This document shows positions 1 through 9,390 of a DNA stretch of 64,000 nt, piece after piece. Within the stretch, counting starts at the first letter, position 1; each line of letters opens with the position of its first letter. Made by a program: the position numbers and the translations under genes. The notes below the pieces were generated by a model that was not told the DNA's origin, searched no databases, and worked only from the letters and a program-made list of their open reading frames with translations. Source of the DNA: a marine actinobacterium MedAcidi-G1 (GTDB lineage: Bacteria; Actinomycetota; Acidimicrobiia; Acidimicrobiales; MedAcidi-G1). Where the stretch lies: NCBI GenBank assembly GCA_000817085.1, contig JUEM01000001.1, forward strand, positions 1-64,000, written 5' to 3'.

Positions 1-2
1 TT

Positions 3-560
3 AGAAAAATTTCTTCTAATGAGGGAAAAGGTCGATTTAGAGGAAAAATCCCAGCTAAGAAAATCTTCGATATAAGAGAAATTAACATTAGCTCTGAAGT
101 GATCGACTTGGCTGAAAAAGCTATCGCTGACAAGCCAAATCAAACTTCATCTGAATTTACTGTTGAAGAGGGGTTCTTAACTGAAGTGCTAATAGAAGTA
201 AGCGTCTCTTTCCCTGGGAGTGAACCTCACTTGCTTCGAATTAAAAAAACTTTTACAGAGCATGGAGTGCCGCAAAATATAAATGCACCTGAACTTGAAA
301 ACGTTACACAAAAAGGCACTGGGTTATTGTGCTTGGAAAGACTTGATGAGTGTGAATATTTAGCAGAAATAAAGATTCTTGAAGAACTTGAGAAAAGGCG
401 ACCTGGCTTATGTAAAACATCACCACCTAAGGCTTTGTCCAGATTTGAAATGATGTCTTGGATTGAAAATCACCATAAGTGTTTGCTAGCTGGTGGCGAA
501 AAAGATGCATCGGATGCTTTCATTAAGATTGTTCAAGCTAGGTTACGCTTTGGAATATAG
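3..560 (+). CDS. Hypothetical protein, 5' end possibly outside window
   Basis: The reading frame is open from base 3 to the TAG at 558-560. It has no ATG, GTG or TTG before a GTG at 99, so the gene either starts at that GTG (153 aa) or outside the window. The product is soluble-looking and acidic, with no signal peptide or membrane segment. The C-terminal half is helical and rich in Glu, Lys and Arg, with scattered Cys residues. I recognise no family. A 96-base gap separates it from the following lipoprotein gene. The reading frame is clear; no function is offered. Confidence 0.6.
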   Translation, partial: RKISSNEGKGRFRGKIPAKKIFDIREINISSEVIDLAEKAIADKPNQTSSEFTVEEGFLTEVLIEVSVSFPGSEPHLLRIKKTFTEHGVPQNINAPELENVTQKGTGLLCLERLDECEYLAEIKILEELEKRRPGLCKTSPPKALSRFEMMSWIENHHKCLLAGGEKDASDAFIKIVQARLRFGI

Positions 561-656
561 AACAGGTAAAGATTATTTTCACGAAGTGTTTCAAAAAGTA
601 AGACATGTAAAGTTAGTAGATTAAAAGAAATCTAAATAACCCAAGAGGATGCTTAA

Positions 657-1490
<834 letters not shown>

Positions 1491-1563
1491 TTTTGAAAAA
1501 TATTATTAGTAAAAATTTTTTCGATAAGAAAATACGAAGACAGAAAATGTCTAAAGGAGAGAA

Positions 1564-4308
1564 ATGTTGAAGCGGATATTTACTGTTCTGATTTTTTTGC
1601 TTCTCGGAGCAGGGATAGCAATCGCTATTTCACTAACTTCAGAAGGTGACGAAATTAACGATGTTGCAGTTGACCGTCTTATTGCTGAAAAAGTTAGCGT
1701 TCGAACTTTGACAGAAGAAATAACAATAAGTGGTGAGATGCGCAGAGAAGAGCTTCAATCAATAAACTCAGTTTCTGCAGGTCGACTAACTTCACTTGAC
1801 TTGGAAGAGGGTGACACGGTCGATGCTTCAACTAAGCTCTTTGCTCTAGACGGTAGACCCTCAGTGGCAGTAAATGGAGATTTCTCTTTCTATCGAGAAT
1901 TAAATGTGGGAGCCCAAGGTCCTGATGTTGAACAGCTTGAAAGCATTCTTGAAAGCGCAGGGTATGAAGTCGGGGTCGTTGATCAATTTTACACAGAGGA
2001 AACTAGAGACGGATTGGCGCAATGGCAGGATGATTTTGGATTTAAGGGTGGCATAACCGAAGTTGATGAGTTGGTCAATTTTTCTTTAATTTCAAATCCA
2101 TACGGTTACAGATTAGGAGCGGTAAATACCGTTGGAGTGACAATTGGTTCGCCCCTCAGCCAGGGAATGAATAATCTGGCTGAACGACAAGGTGTTGCCA
2201 TTTCTGAAGTAGGGGACGTACCTACTGTGAGAATTTCAGCTGGCCCATCAGTCGTTTTGGAGGGTGGGAAGGTCACTGTTGAAATAATTTCCGATCCGGC
2301 GCCGCAAGAAGATATAGAAGTCAATATTACGTTTTCGGGAGACGTTATTGAAGGAAAAGATTTCGAAGTAAACGAAAGTAAATTTTTAATTCCTGCTGGT
2401 TCAGAAAGCGCGATATTTAACTTAGACATCTTGTCAGATGACGAACTAGAAGCAAATGAAGATTTAGAAATCTTGATTTCTGGTGGATTCGAAAATGAAG
2501 AAAGCATTGCCCCTCAGGATTTAAAAATTTATGATTTGGCAACTGAGATAAAAGAATTAGATGAAAGATACTCGGAACTGTCTGATTCCGAAAAAATTCT
2601 GACCGATGTTGAACAGGAACTTATAGACGAGCTGATAATTACTGGACCACAAGCTTTGGAATACGATTTTTCTCCCTCTGAAGCTGAGAATTTGATGAAT
2701 CTCAAGAAAACCTATGATGACGCAGAACGGGACTACCGCAATCAGATGTCCGAAAAAATTCTGACGAATGTTGAACAAGAACTTATAGACGAGCTGATAA
2801 TTACTGGATCACAAGCTTGGGAATACGATTTTTCTCCCTCTGAAGCCGAGAATTTGATGAATCTTAAAGAAATCTATGATGATGCAGAACGGGACTACCG
2901 TAATCAAAGTATTACTGCTGCAGCCAGAGCAAAAGCATTGGATGCTTATGAAGATGCCTTGGAAGAAGCGCAAGAAGAAAGAATCACTGCTGCAGCTAAA
3001 GCAAAAGCATTAGAAGCTTATGAAGATGCCTTCGAAGAAGCGCAAAAAGAGCGGACTGAGATCGAACAAGAAGAATTCGATAGGTTAGCTCCTTTACTCA
3101 AGTCTAAAACCGAAGAACTCAGGGTAGCCAAATCTTCACGTTGGATTTTGGCTGAAACTGACACAGCAACTGTTGTGATAGATGACCCTGAAGCTCCTGA
3201 TATGCCTGTTTTATTTGTCGCATCTTCAAGTGACTATGTAACAGAACCAGGAATGGCTAAATTTTATTTAGAGACCACAGATGAATTAGCTGAAGAATTA
3301 ATTGTATTTTTTGAATTGGCAGGAGAAGTTGAATCAGGTGAGGATTACATAGTTCCAAGTGGTGATGTAACCATGCCAAAGGGAAGTAAAAAGACTTCTA
3401 TATCGATAGAAATCAGAGACGATGATTTTGTTGAAATCGATGAGACCTTAACCATACGTCTTTTAGAGGCCAAGAATTCAGAATACCAATTGAGTAGCCA
3501 AATAGAAGCCACAATATTGGTACAGTCTCCTGATTTACCTGAACTGAGTATTACAGGTGGTGGAACTATTCAAGAAGGTGAGACATCAGTGGTTACTGTT
3601 AAAGCGGATCAAGCCGTAACAGTGGACACATCTATAAATTATTCTGTTTCCGGTACTGCACAACAAGGGGTCGATTACGAAGTATTGAAGGGTTCCGCTC
3701 TTATGAAGGCAGGTGAGGTGTCTGTTGAGATACCTATACGGTCACTTCGTGACGACGTTTTTTTTATGCCGGGGGACATGATCGTTGCTGATTGGCCGGC
3801 AAGAGTCGGGAGGATAAATTTTGAAAAAGAAGATTTAGTCTCCTCTGGTACAGAAATTTTATCTCTCACTGAGCCGAATTTTAAAGTGGTATTGTTTGCA
3901 AGACCATCAGATAGAGCGAAATTAGAAATAGGCCAAAAAGTAACAATCGAAATCGACGCGGGAGATCAAAAATCAGACGGAATCATTTCACAACTTGACG
4001 ATGTGGTAACTAGAAATGGGGCAAGTGAACTTTATGAAGGTGAGGTTGAAGCTTCAAAAGATTTAGTTGCCGTCGAAGGAGCTGTAGTAGCCATAGATGT
4101 AGTCGTAGCTGAAGCAGTTGACGCCATTGTCGTCCCAATTGCCGCAGTTTTGACAGAGAACTCTTCAGAAAAAATCAGGGTCGTGACTAGAGATGAAACT
4201 CTGGAAAGACGCATCGTGGAAACAGGTATGTTAGATGGAGCGTGGGTGGAAGTAATCTCTGGAGTTTCACCAGAAGAGTTCGTGATAATAGAAATTGATC
4301 GTTCTTAA
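1564..4308 (+). CDS. HlyD/MacA-like adaptor with peptidoglycan-binding and Calx-beta domains
   Basis: A 914-aa adaptor for the ABC exporter encoded next. An N-terminal membrane anchor (about 5-24) is followed by a first biotinyl-lipoyl-like half (about 45-100), a PG_binding_1-like domain (about 113-165) and a Calx-beta-like domain starting near 220. A helical, charged region (about 320-525) splits this Calx-beta domain: its last strand (TATVVIDD) appears only after the helices. Two more Calx-beta-like domains (about 548-725) precede the second adaptor half (about 728-914, starting near FMPGDMIVADWPARVG). The helical region contains two tandem duplications of 54 and 24 aa. An AAAGGAGAG ribosome site precedes the ATG. 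PG-binding adaptors are known in actinobacteria; the Calx-beta insertions look unusual. Substrate unknown. Confidence 0.8.
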   Translation: MLKRIFTVLIFLLLGAGIAIAISLTSEGDEINDVAVDRLIAEKVSVRTLTEEITISGEMRREELQSINSVSAGRLTSLDLEEGDTVDASTKLFALDGRPSVAVNGDFSFYRELNVGAQGPDVEQLESILESAGYEVGVVDQFYTEETRDGLAQWQDDFGFKGGITEVDELVNFSLISNPYGYRLGAVNTVGVTIGSPLSQGMNNLAERQGVAISEVGDVPTVRISAGPSVVLEGGKVTVEIISDPAPQEDIEVNITFSGDVIEGKDFEVNESKFLIPAGSESAIFNLDILSDDELEANEDLEILISGGFENEESIAPQDLKIYDLATEIKELDERYSELSDSEKILTDVEQELIDELIITGPQALEYDFSPSEAENLMNLKKTYDDAERDYRNQMSEKILTNVEQELIDELIITGSQAWEYDFSPSEAENLMNLKEIYDDAERDYRNQSITAAARAKALDAYEDALEEAQEERITAAAKAKALEAYEDAFEEAQKERTEIEQEEFDRLAPLLKSKTEELRVAKSSRWILAETDTATVVIDDPEAPDMPVLFVASSSDYVTEPGMAKFYLETTDELAEELIVFFELAGEVESGEDYIVPSGDVTMPKGSKKTSISIEIRDDDFVEIDETLTIRLLEAKNSEYQLSSQIEATILVQSPDLPELSITGGGTIQEGETSVVTVKADQAVTVDTSINYSVSGTAQQGVDYEVLKGSALMKAGEVSVEIPIRSLRDDVFFMPGDMIVADWPARVGRINFEKEDLVSSGTEILSLTEPNFKVVLFARPSDRAKLEIGQKVTIEIDAGDQKSDGIISQLDDVVTRNGASELYEGEVEASKDLVAVEGAVVAIDVVVAEAVDAIVVPIAAVLTENSSEKIRVVTRDETLERRIVETGMLDGAWVEVISGVSPEEFVIIEIDRS
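2587..2910 (+). repeat. Tandem duplication, 2 x 162 bp (54 aa)
   Basis: Copy 1 spans 2587-2748 and copy 2 spans 2749-2910, in frame and nearly identical in DNA and protein. Both copies begin SEKILT and end DAERDYRNQ. The few differences (Gly-Pro to Gly-Ser, Leu to Trp, Lys-Thr to Glu-Ile) indicate a recent duplication within the adaptor's helical insert. Confidence 0.93.
2911..3054 (+). repeat. Tandem duplication, 2 x 72 bp (24 aa)
   Basis: Directly after the 162-bp repeats, copies at 2911-2982 and 2983-3054 encode near-identical Ala/Glu-rich helical units (ITAAARAKALDAYEDA and ITAAAKAKALEAYEDA). The period is exactly 24 codons, suited to extending a coiled coil. Confidence 0.9.
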
Positions 4309-4322
4309 GAGGATGTTTCTTT

Positions 4323-5018
4323 ATGGTTGAGAGTCTGCTTTCTCTGGAGTCAGTGTCACGCATCTATGGAACTGATGTCGAAGTGCATGCTTTGCATCAG
4401 GTTTCTTTAGAGATATTTTCGAGTGACTTCATGTCAATTGTTGGTCCTTCCGGATCGGGTAAATCAACTATGTTGGGATTATTGGGACTTTTAGATGTTC
4501 CAACTAAGGGAAATGTCAAAGTAAATGGTGTAGACGCCACAAGTATGAACGATTTTCAACGTTCGCGTTTGCGTGGAGACGCAATAGGGTTCGTCTTCCA
4601 ACAATTTCACCTTATTCCACACCTGAGTGCATTAGGTAATGTAGAAACTGCTCTTTTGTATCGTGGTCTATCTCCTAAGGAGCGGAAGAAAAAGGCAGCC
4701 GAGTCTTTGGGCAAGTTGGGTCTCGGGGGCAGGGAAGACCATAGGCCAGTTCAATTATCAGGTGGTGAGCAACAGAGAGTGGCAATTGCAAGAGCTATAG
4801 TAACCGATCCTTTGGTAGTACTAGCTGATGAACCAACTGGGGCACTTGATTCTGAAAATGCCGAAAATATTATGAAAGTTTTCGCAGATTTGAAATCACC
4901 AGAAAGGGCTGTTTGTTTGGTTACTCACGACATGGAGATAGCAGATTCCACAGACCGAAAAATCACTATGAAAGATGGAGAAATAGTCCAAGATTTGATT
5001 CAAGGTTCTGAAAAATGA
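4323..5018 (+). CDS. MacB/LolD-type ABC transporter ATPase
   Basis: A 231-aa nucleotide-binding subunit of the MacB/LolD/FtsE class. It has Walker [10 protein letters not shown] (41-49), Q-loop FQQF near 92, signature LSGGEQQR (145-152), Walker B VVLADEP and an H-loop in LVTHDME. Length is normal for the family. It starts 14 bases after the adaptor gene and overlaps the permease gene by 4 bases (ATGA), so the three form one operon. It should power export, or mechanical work on envelope proteins, through the adaptor/permease complex. Confidence 0.9.
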   Translation: MVESLLSLESVSRIYGTDVEVHALHQVSLEIFSSDFMSIVGPSGSGKSTMLGLLGLLDVPTKGNVKVNGVDATSMNDFQRSRLRGDAIGFVFQQFHLIPHLSALGNVETALLYRGLSPKERKKKAAESLGKLGLGGREDHRPVQLSGGEQQRVAIARAIVTDPLVVLADEPTGALDSENAENIMKVFADLKSPERAVCLVTHDMEIADSTDRKITMKDGEIVQDLIQGSEK

Positions 5019-6205
5019 AGCGTTTCATTGATTTGGTGCGAGTAGCTGTAGCTGGACTCACCGCTCGAAAAGTTAGAACTCTTTTGATACTGCTGGGTCC
5101 GATTTTAGGAGTCGGTGCAATTGTTGCGGCTATAGGAATAAATGAGAGTTCAAAAGGTTATTTAAAGGCTCAGCTACAGGACTTAGGTACGGATTTGATA
5201 GTAGCAAATGCTCAAGATTCTCTTGGTGGCTTTGGGCAAACGCCCCGGATACCTGAAGATGCTACTGAGCGAGTGTCTCGCCTTCCCGATGTAACATCCG
5301 TAACAGGCACATATCAGATCTCGAATGTGGTGACATTGCCTTTTGATGCCGCAGAGGACTACTACAAGGCTTTCCCAGTACCAATTATTGCTACGGGTTT
5401 AAACCTTCCAGAAACTATGGAAGTCCCAATGGTAAGCGGAAGATTTATCAATAAATTTGATTATGAGCAGTCTGCTCGAGTGGCTGTGATCGGAAGAGAT
5501 TTAGCTGATGAATATGGCTATCTAAGAGGAGAGCAACGGACTATCTCTTTGAATGGAATTGATTACGGAGTTGTAGGCGTCCTTGATTGGGTTTTACTCG
5601 AACCATCGATGGATTCCGCGGTTTTTATAGCTTTTTCAACTGCGGAGAAAGACTGGGAAATAGGTAACCAAGATCCAACTCGACTATATGTTCGCGCTCC
5701 GACTAATACCCAATTGGTAGCAGAAGAAATACCGACTGTCGTTAGTTTAGGAGGGCCGGATGGAGCTCGAACCAGTGTTCCGACAGATCTTCTTAATGCA
5801 GAGTCCCAAGTAGATGAGAGTTTGAACACTTTGACACAATTAATGGGTGGCTTGGCCCTAATAGTTGGTGGCGTGGGAATAGCAAACGTAATGTCTATTT
5901 CAGTCATACAACGCTCCTCAGAAATAGGTATACGGCGTGCTTTGGGTCATACGCGCACGACAATAGCGATGCAGTTTCTTTTTGAAGCCTTGGTGGTGGG
6001 TGTCTTAGGGGGTATTTTTGGCGCTCTTGCAGGAGCGGGTGTTGTTTGGTTTACTTCGTGGTCTCGCGATTATGTGATGATTCTCTCTTTGTCTTCGTTA
6101 GTGGGCTGGAGCCTAGTTTCAGTGGCAGTAGCTGTTGCATCTGGTCTTTACCCTTCTATGAAGGCGGCGCGTCTCGAGCCTTTGGAAACCCTTCGCCTCG
6201 GTTAA
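5015..6205 (+). CDS. MacB-like ABC transporter permease (FtsX/MacB_PCD)
   Basis: A 396-aa permease. One N-terminal membrane helix (about 22-45) is followed by a large extracytoplasmic MacB_PCD-type domain (about 50-260) and three C-terminal helices of the FtsX domain (near 272-298, 318-345 and 350-380), ending in the family-typical KAARLEPLETLRLG. The start ATG overlaps the ATPase stop. With the adaptor and ATPase it forms a complete MacA-MacB-like tripartite set, but as a separate ATPase and permease rather than the fused MacB of proteobacteria. The substrate cannot be read from the sequence. Confidence 0.9.
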   Translation: MKRFIDLVRVAVAGLTARKVRTLLILLGPILGVGAIVAAIGINESSKGYLKAQLQDLGTDLIVANAQDSLGGFGQTPRIPEDATERVSRLPDVTSVTGTYQISNVVTLPFDAAEDYYKAFPVPIIATGLNLPETMEVPMVSGRFINKFDYEQSARVAVIGRDLADEYGYLRGEQRTISLNGIDYGVVGVLDWVLLEPSMDSAVFIAFSTAEKDWEIGNQDPTRLYVRAPTNTQLVAEEIPTVVSLGGPDGARTSVPTDLLNAESQVDESLNTLTQLMGGLALIVGGVGIANVMSISVIQRSSEIGIRRALGHTRTTIAMQFLFEALVVGVLGGIFGALAGAGVVWFTSWSRDYVMILSLSSLVGWSLVSVAVAVASGLYPSMKAARLEPLETLRLG

Positions 6206-6230
6206 CAAGATTTGGATCTATTATTTTCGT

Positions 6231-7214
6231 ATGACTGTTGACCTTTCAGATTATGGGGCTAGTGAAGATCTTTTATCCGACGTTGGTGAACTTGGACGTA
6301 TTATTCGAGTTGACCGTGGCGAGTGTGACGTCATCTCAAAAAAAGGAACAGTAAGAGCTGTGTCAGACTCGAGCAGATCTCAGAGGGAAGTTGCCCCGGT
6401 AACAGGTGATTGGGTCAAATTGTTAAAAACCCCAGAGTTCGGAAATATTATCGATGAGATTTTACCCCGTAAAAACAAGTTGTCTCGTCGCGACCCGTCA
6501 GATGAAAGAGTAGAGCAAGTTTTAGTTTCTAACTTAGATTTAGTGGTAATAGTTCATGGCATAGATCGCCCACTTCCACCTGGTCGTATTGAAAGGCTTT
6601 TGACTCTAGCTTGGAGCAGTCAAAGTGAAGTGATCATTGTTCTAACAAAAGTTAAAGAAAAAAATGGATTGTTAGAAGAAACAATAAAAACAATCGAAGC
6701 CATAGCCCCAAAGATTGTAACTTTTGCTGTTAATTCAGCTGATAGTTCTGATCCGGGATTAGTAAAAATAAAAGACATGATAAAACCAGGTTGCACAGCT
6801 GCACTAATTGGAGAGTCTGGTGCCGGTAAGTCATCTCTTGTAAATGCACTAATAGGTGGTGAAATTGTAGAAACAGGCGAAGTTAGATCAGGTGATAGAA
6901 GAGGCAGGCATACAACTGTCACACGTGAAATACTTCTTTGTCCTGATGGGGGTTTGTTAGTTGATACTCCAGGTTTGCGGTCTGTCGGGATGTGGGATGC
7001 ACAAGAATCTTTAGAAAAAGTTTTCTACGACCTAGAAGAACGTTCTAAAGATTGTCGTTTCAGCGATTGTATTCACGAGAGTGAACCAGATTGTGCCGTG
7101 AATGAAGATGTTTCACTGGGAGTTCTAGATGAGAGGAGACTGATTAGATATCGAGCTCTTCTGAAGGAACTTGCGGATCAACAGGTAAAAATATCAAAAC
7201 GTAAAAATAGATGA
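6231..7214 (+). CDS. rsgA: Ribosome biogenesis GTPase RsgA
   Basis: A 327-aa circularly permuted GTPase that checks late 30S maturation. An N-terminal OB-fold is followed by G4 (LTKVK), then G1 GESGAGKSS and G3 DTPG, in the permuted order diagnostic for RsgA. The C-terminal zinc knuckle CRFSDCIHESEPDC matches C-x4-C-x-H-x5-C. It lies 25 bases after the permease gene and runs convergently into the acyl-CoA ligase gene with only 6 bases between stops. Confidence 0.95.
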   Translation: MTVDLSDYGASEDLLSDVGELGRIIRVDRGECDVISKKGTVRAVSDSSRSQREVAPVTGDWVKLLKTPEFGNIIDEILPRKNKLSRRDPSDERVEQVLVSNLDLVVIVHGIDRPLPPGRIERLLTLAWSSQSEVIIVLTKVKEKNGLLEETIKTIEAIAPKIVTFAVNSADSSDPGLVKIKDMIKPGCTAALIGESGAGKSSLVNALIGGEIVETGEVRSGDRRGRHTTVTREILLCPDGGLLVDTPGLRSVGMWDAQESLEKVFYDLEERSKDCRFSDCIHESEPDCAVNEDVSLGVLDERRLIRYRALLKELADQQVKISKRKNR

Positions 7215-7220
7215 ACAGTT

Positions 7221-8720
7221 TTATTCGCTTGCACCAGGGAAAAGATTTTTTAAGGATGAACGGTCAATTTTGAAACCACTTTTAAGTGGCATTTCAGAAA
7301 TAATACTTATTTCTTCCGGAAGTTTGTATTTAGCGAGTTTGTCTTTTCCAAATTCAACTAGGTCTTCCAGGGTTGGATTTTCTTCAGAATGTGAAGGTAC
7401 AACAAAAGCGACCCCTGTCTGACCTAAAGTATCGTGAGGTTTTGGAATCAATACCATTTGCTCAATTTTAGGATGAGTACTTAGAACTGACTCAACTTCT
7501 TGCGGATAGACGTTATAACCGCCTCTAACAAACATTTCGTTAGTTCTTCCAGCAAGTCTAAATAGTCCCTCCTCGTCTTTTCTCGCTAAATCTTCTGTTT
7601 TTAACCATCCATCAACTAGAAATTTTTTAGTATTTTTTGAATCATGCCAGTATGAGTTCATGGAGCTAGGAGTTTTAAGAAACAGTTCTCCAACCTCGCC
7701 ATTTTCAACAAGATTTCCGTCTTCATCGAGTATTTTTGCTTGTACTCCTGGTCGAGGTTTTCCGATTGTGTAAAGAGATTCTTCTACTGAGGATTCAAGA
7801 GAAGTGGCTAGCCCGATTCCACCTGATTCCGTTGATGAATAGCGAATTGAATAAGGAGCATTGAAACTATTTTTTGCCCTTATTACTAATGAAGGTGGAG
7901 ATGGACCTCCGCCAGCAACAATTGCCCTAACACAGCTAAGGTCGTAATTTTCAAAGTTTTCCACCTTTAGTAGTAATGCAATTTGCGCCGAAACACCTGC
8001 AATAGCAGATATGCGGTGCGTCTCGATAAGTCCCATAACCTTTTCAGCTTTCCATCGGTCAAGGACATGGAGTGTCACCCCTTTTGATAACTGCCAAGGA
8101 AGTTTCGTCATGCTTCCAACATGTGCAAATGCGGTACTAGGAACCAGATGGCCACCTGATCCCCAAACACCCTCTGTGTCCATTTTTTGTATTGCTAGAA
8201 GCTCTTTATTAGTAAATAGAGCACCCTTTGGTATGCCAGTTGAGCCAGATGTGAAGCATATGCAGACCGCTCGATCAAGATTCTCCTCAAGTTTTTTTGG
8301 TTGGAAAGAATCAGAGCGAAGCCCTGCTAGCAGCTTTTCTGTATTTTCTGTAATTTCTGTAATTTCGACAGAAAGATCTTTTGGTATTCCGTCTGATAGT
8401 TCAGAAGTCGCAATAATAAGATCTGGTTCTGTAATTTCGCAGATTGATTTCCTCTCAGAAGCTCTAAAACGTGGGTTTACGCCAGCAGTTATTACACCAA
8501 TTTTTGATGCAGCTATATAGATAATCAGGTATTCGATGCTAGTTGGAAGAGACAGTAAGAGTATTGATCCTTCTAGCAAGCCTCTTTGTAGAAGGGCGCC
8601 TGATACTTCGTCAGAGATTAGGTCCAAATCTTTGTAAGAAAGATGGATGTTATTTTCAGAGTCGATTACTGTTCTATTCTCAAAATTTAAGGCAGCGGCT
8701 CTTACTATTTCTGGAAGCAT
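7221..8720 (-). CDS. AMP-dependent acyl-CoA synthetase/ligase
   Basis: A 499-aa ANL-superfamily enzyme that would activate a carboxylic acid to its CoA thioester through an acyl-adenylate. The ATP-binding P-loop FTSGSTGIPKG (about 157-167) is intact. A YSSTESGG-type adenine motif, the TEDLARKDEEGLFRLAGR hinge region and a C-terminal catalytic Lys region (LKSGFKIDR) are present. The length is typical of medium/long-chain fatty acid CoA ligases in actinobacteria. It stands alone on this strand, divergent from the ybaK-like gene across a 184-base gap. The acyl substrate is unknown; other CoA-thioester genes from 11 kb onward fit a lipid-catabolic setting. Confidence 0.88.
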   Translation of the reverse strand: MLPEIVRAAALNFENRTVIDSENNIHLSYKDLDLISDEVSGALLQRGLLEGSILLLSLPTSIEYLIIYIAASKIGVITAGVNPRFRASERKSICEITEPDLIIATSELSDGIPKDLSVEITEITENTEKLLAGLRSDSFQPKKLEENLDRAVCICFTSGSTGIPKGALFTNKELLAIQKMDTEGVWGSGGHLVPSTAFAHVGSMTKLPWQLSKGVTLHVLDRWKAEKVMGLIETHRISAIAGVSAQIALLLKVENFENYDLSCVRAIVAGGGPSPPSLVIRAKNSFNAPYSIRYSSTESGGIGLATSLESSVEESLYTIGKPRPGVQAKILDEDGNLVENGEVGELFLKTPSSMNSYWHDSKNTKKFLVDGWLKTEDLARKDEEGLFRLAGRTNEMFVRGGYNVYPQEVESVLSTHPKIEQMVLIPKPHDTLGQTGVAFVVPSHSEENPTLEDLVEFGKDKLAKYKLPEEISIISEMPLKSGFKIDRSSLKNLFPGASE

Positions 8721-8904
8721 TAAAAGAAATGCTACCTCTTTCCAGAAGAAGGCAATTTAATTAAGTATTTTTCCTACTGTGATAGTGAATTTTGTGAAAA
8801 TTTTTAGTCTATGTGAGGAGCAGACGTTACTTGCCCCGTAGCATTGCACTTTGAGAAGGTTGACCAGCTGAGCCTTCGAAGATTTTTCAGGAGGAAAACA
8901 GTAG

Positions 8905-9375
8905 ATGGCTCGCACGAATGCAATTGACAGGTTCATTGGTGAAGCTGAGGCTTCCGGGTTAGATGTAGAAGTTCAGCGTTATCCGGATGGCACAAGAACA
9001 GCTGCTGACGCAGCTGCGGCAGTTGGTTGTGAGATAGATCAGATAGTAAAATCTTTGGTTTTCATGGCTGATGTCCGTCCAATACTTATCTTATGTTCCG
9101 GAGCGCGCAGAGTCGATGAGGAGAAACTAGCCGAATATATAGGAACTGAAATAAGAATCGCAGGAGCTAGTGAGGTTCGTGCCGCCACAGGTTACGCAAT
9201 TGGAGGTACGCCTCCGTTGGGTCATACTGTCCCACTCAAAACAGTAGTGGATCCACATCTAATGGAATTTGAAGAAATTTGGGCAGCAGCAGGCACACCC
9301 GATTCTGTTTTTCCGATACAACCAAAAGAACTTGTAAAAGCCACCAGCGGTGCCGTGGTTGCAGTCACACGCTGA
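8905..9375 (+). CDS. YbaK/EbsC-family aminoacyl-tRNA deacylase
   Basis: A 156-aa YbaK/ProXp-domain protein. The family removes wrongly attached amino acids from tRNA (for example Cys- or Ala-tRNA(Pro)). The hallmark IVKSLVF near 47-53 carries the conserved Lys, and the Gly-rich AIGGTPPLGH loop with a later TSGAVVAV end matches the fold. A strong AGGAGG lies 9 bases before the ATG. The upstream 184-base gap holds a weak hairpin (8855-8877) but no clear promoter that I could assign. The specific tRNA substrate is not evident. Confidence 0.88.
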   Translation: MARTNAIDRFIGEAEASGLDVEVQRYPDGTRTAADAAAAVGCEIDQIVKSLVFMADVRPILILCSGARRVDEEKLAEYIGTEIRIAGASEVRAATGYAIGGTPPLGHTVPLKTVVDPHLMEFEEIWAAAGTPDSVFPIQPKELVKATSGAVVAVTR

Positions 9376-9390
9376 GAGAAAAGAGTGAAA

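Noticed and set aside
1564-4308. Possible frameshift or chimera in the long adaptor because of its odd domain order
   Set aside because: The frame is continuous, repeats are in frame and both HlyD halves are present, so the architecture appears real.
8855-8877. Hairpin GAAGGTT...AGCCTTC upstream of the ybaK-like gene as a T-box or attenuator
   Set aside because: A 7-bp stem with one wobble and no specifier, antiterminator or poly-T run; could be chance.
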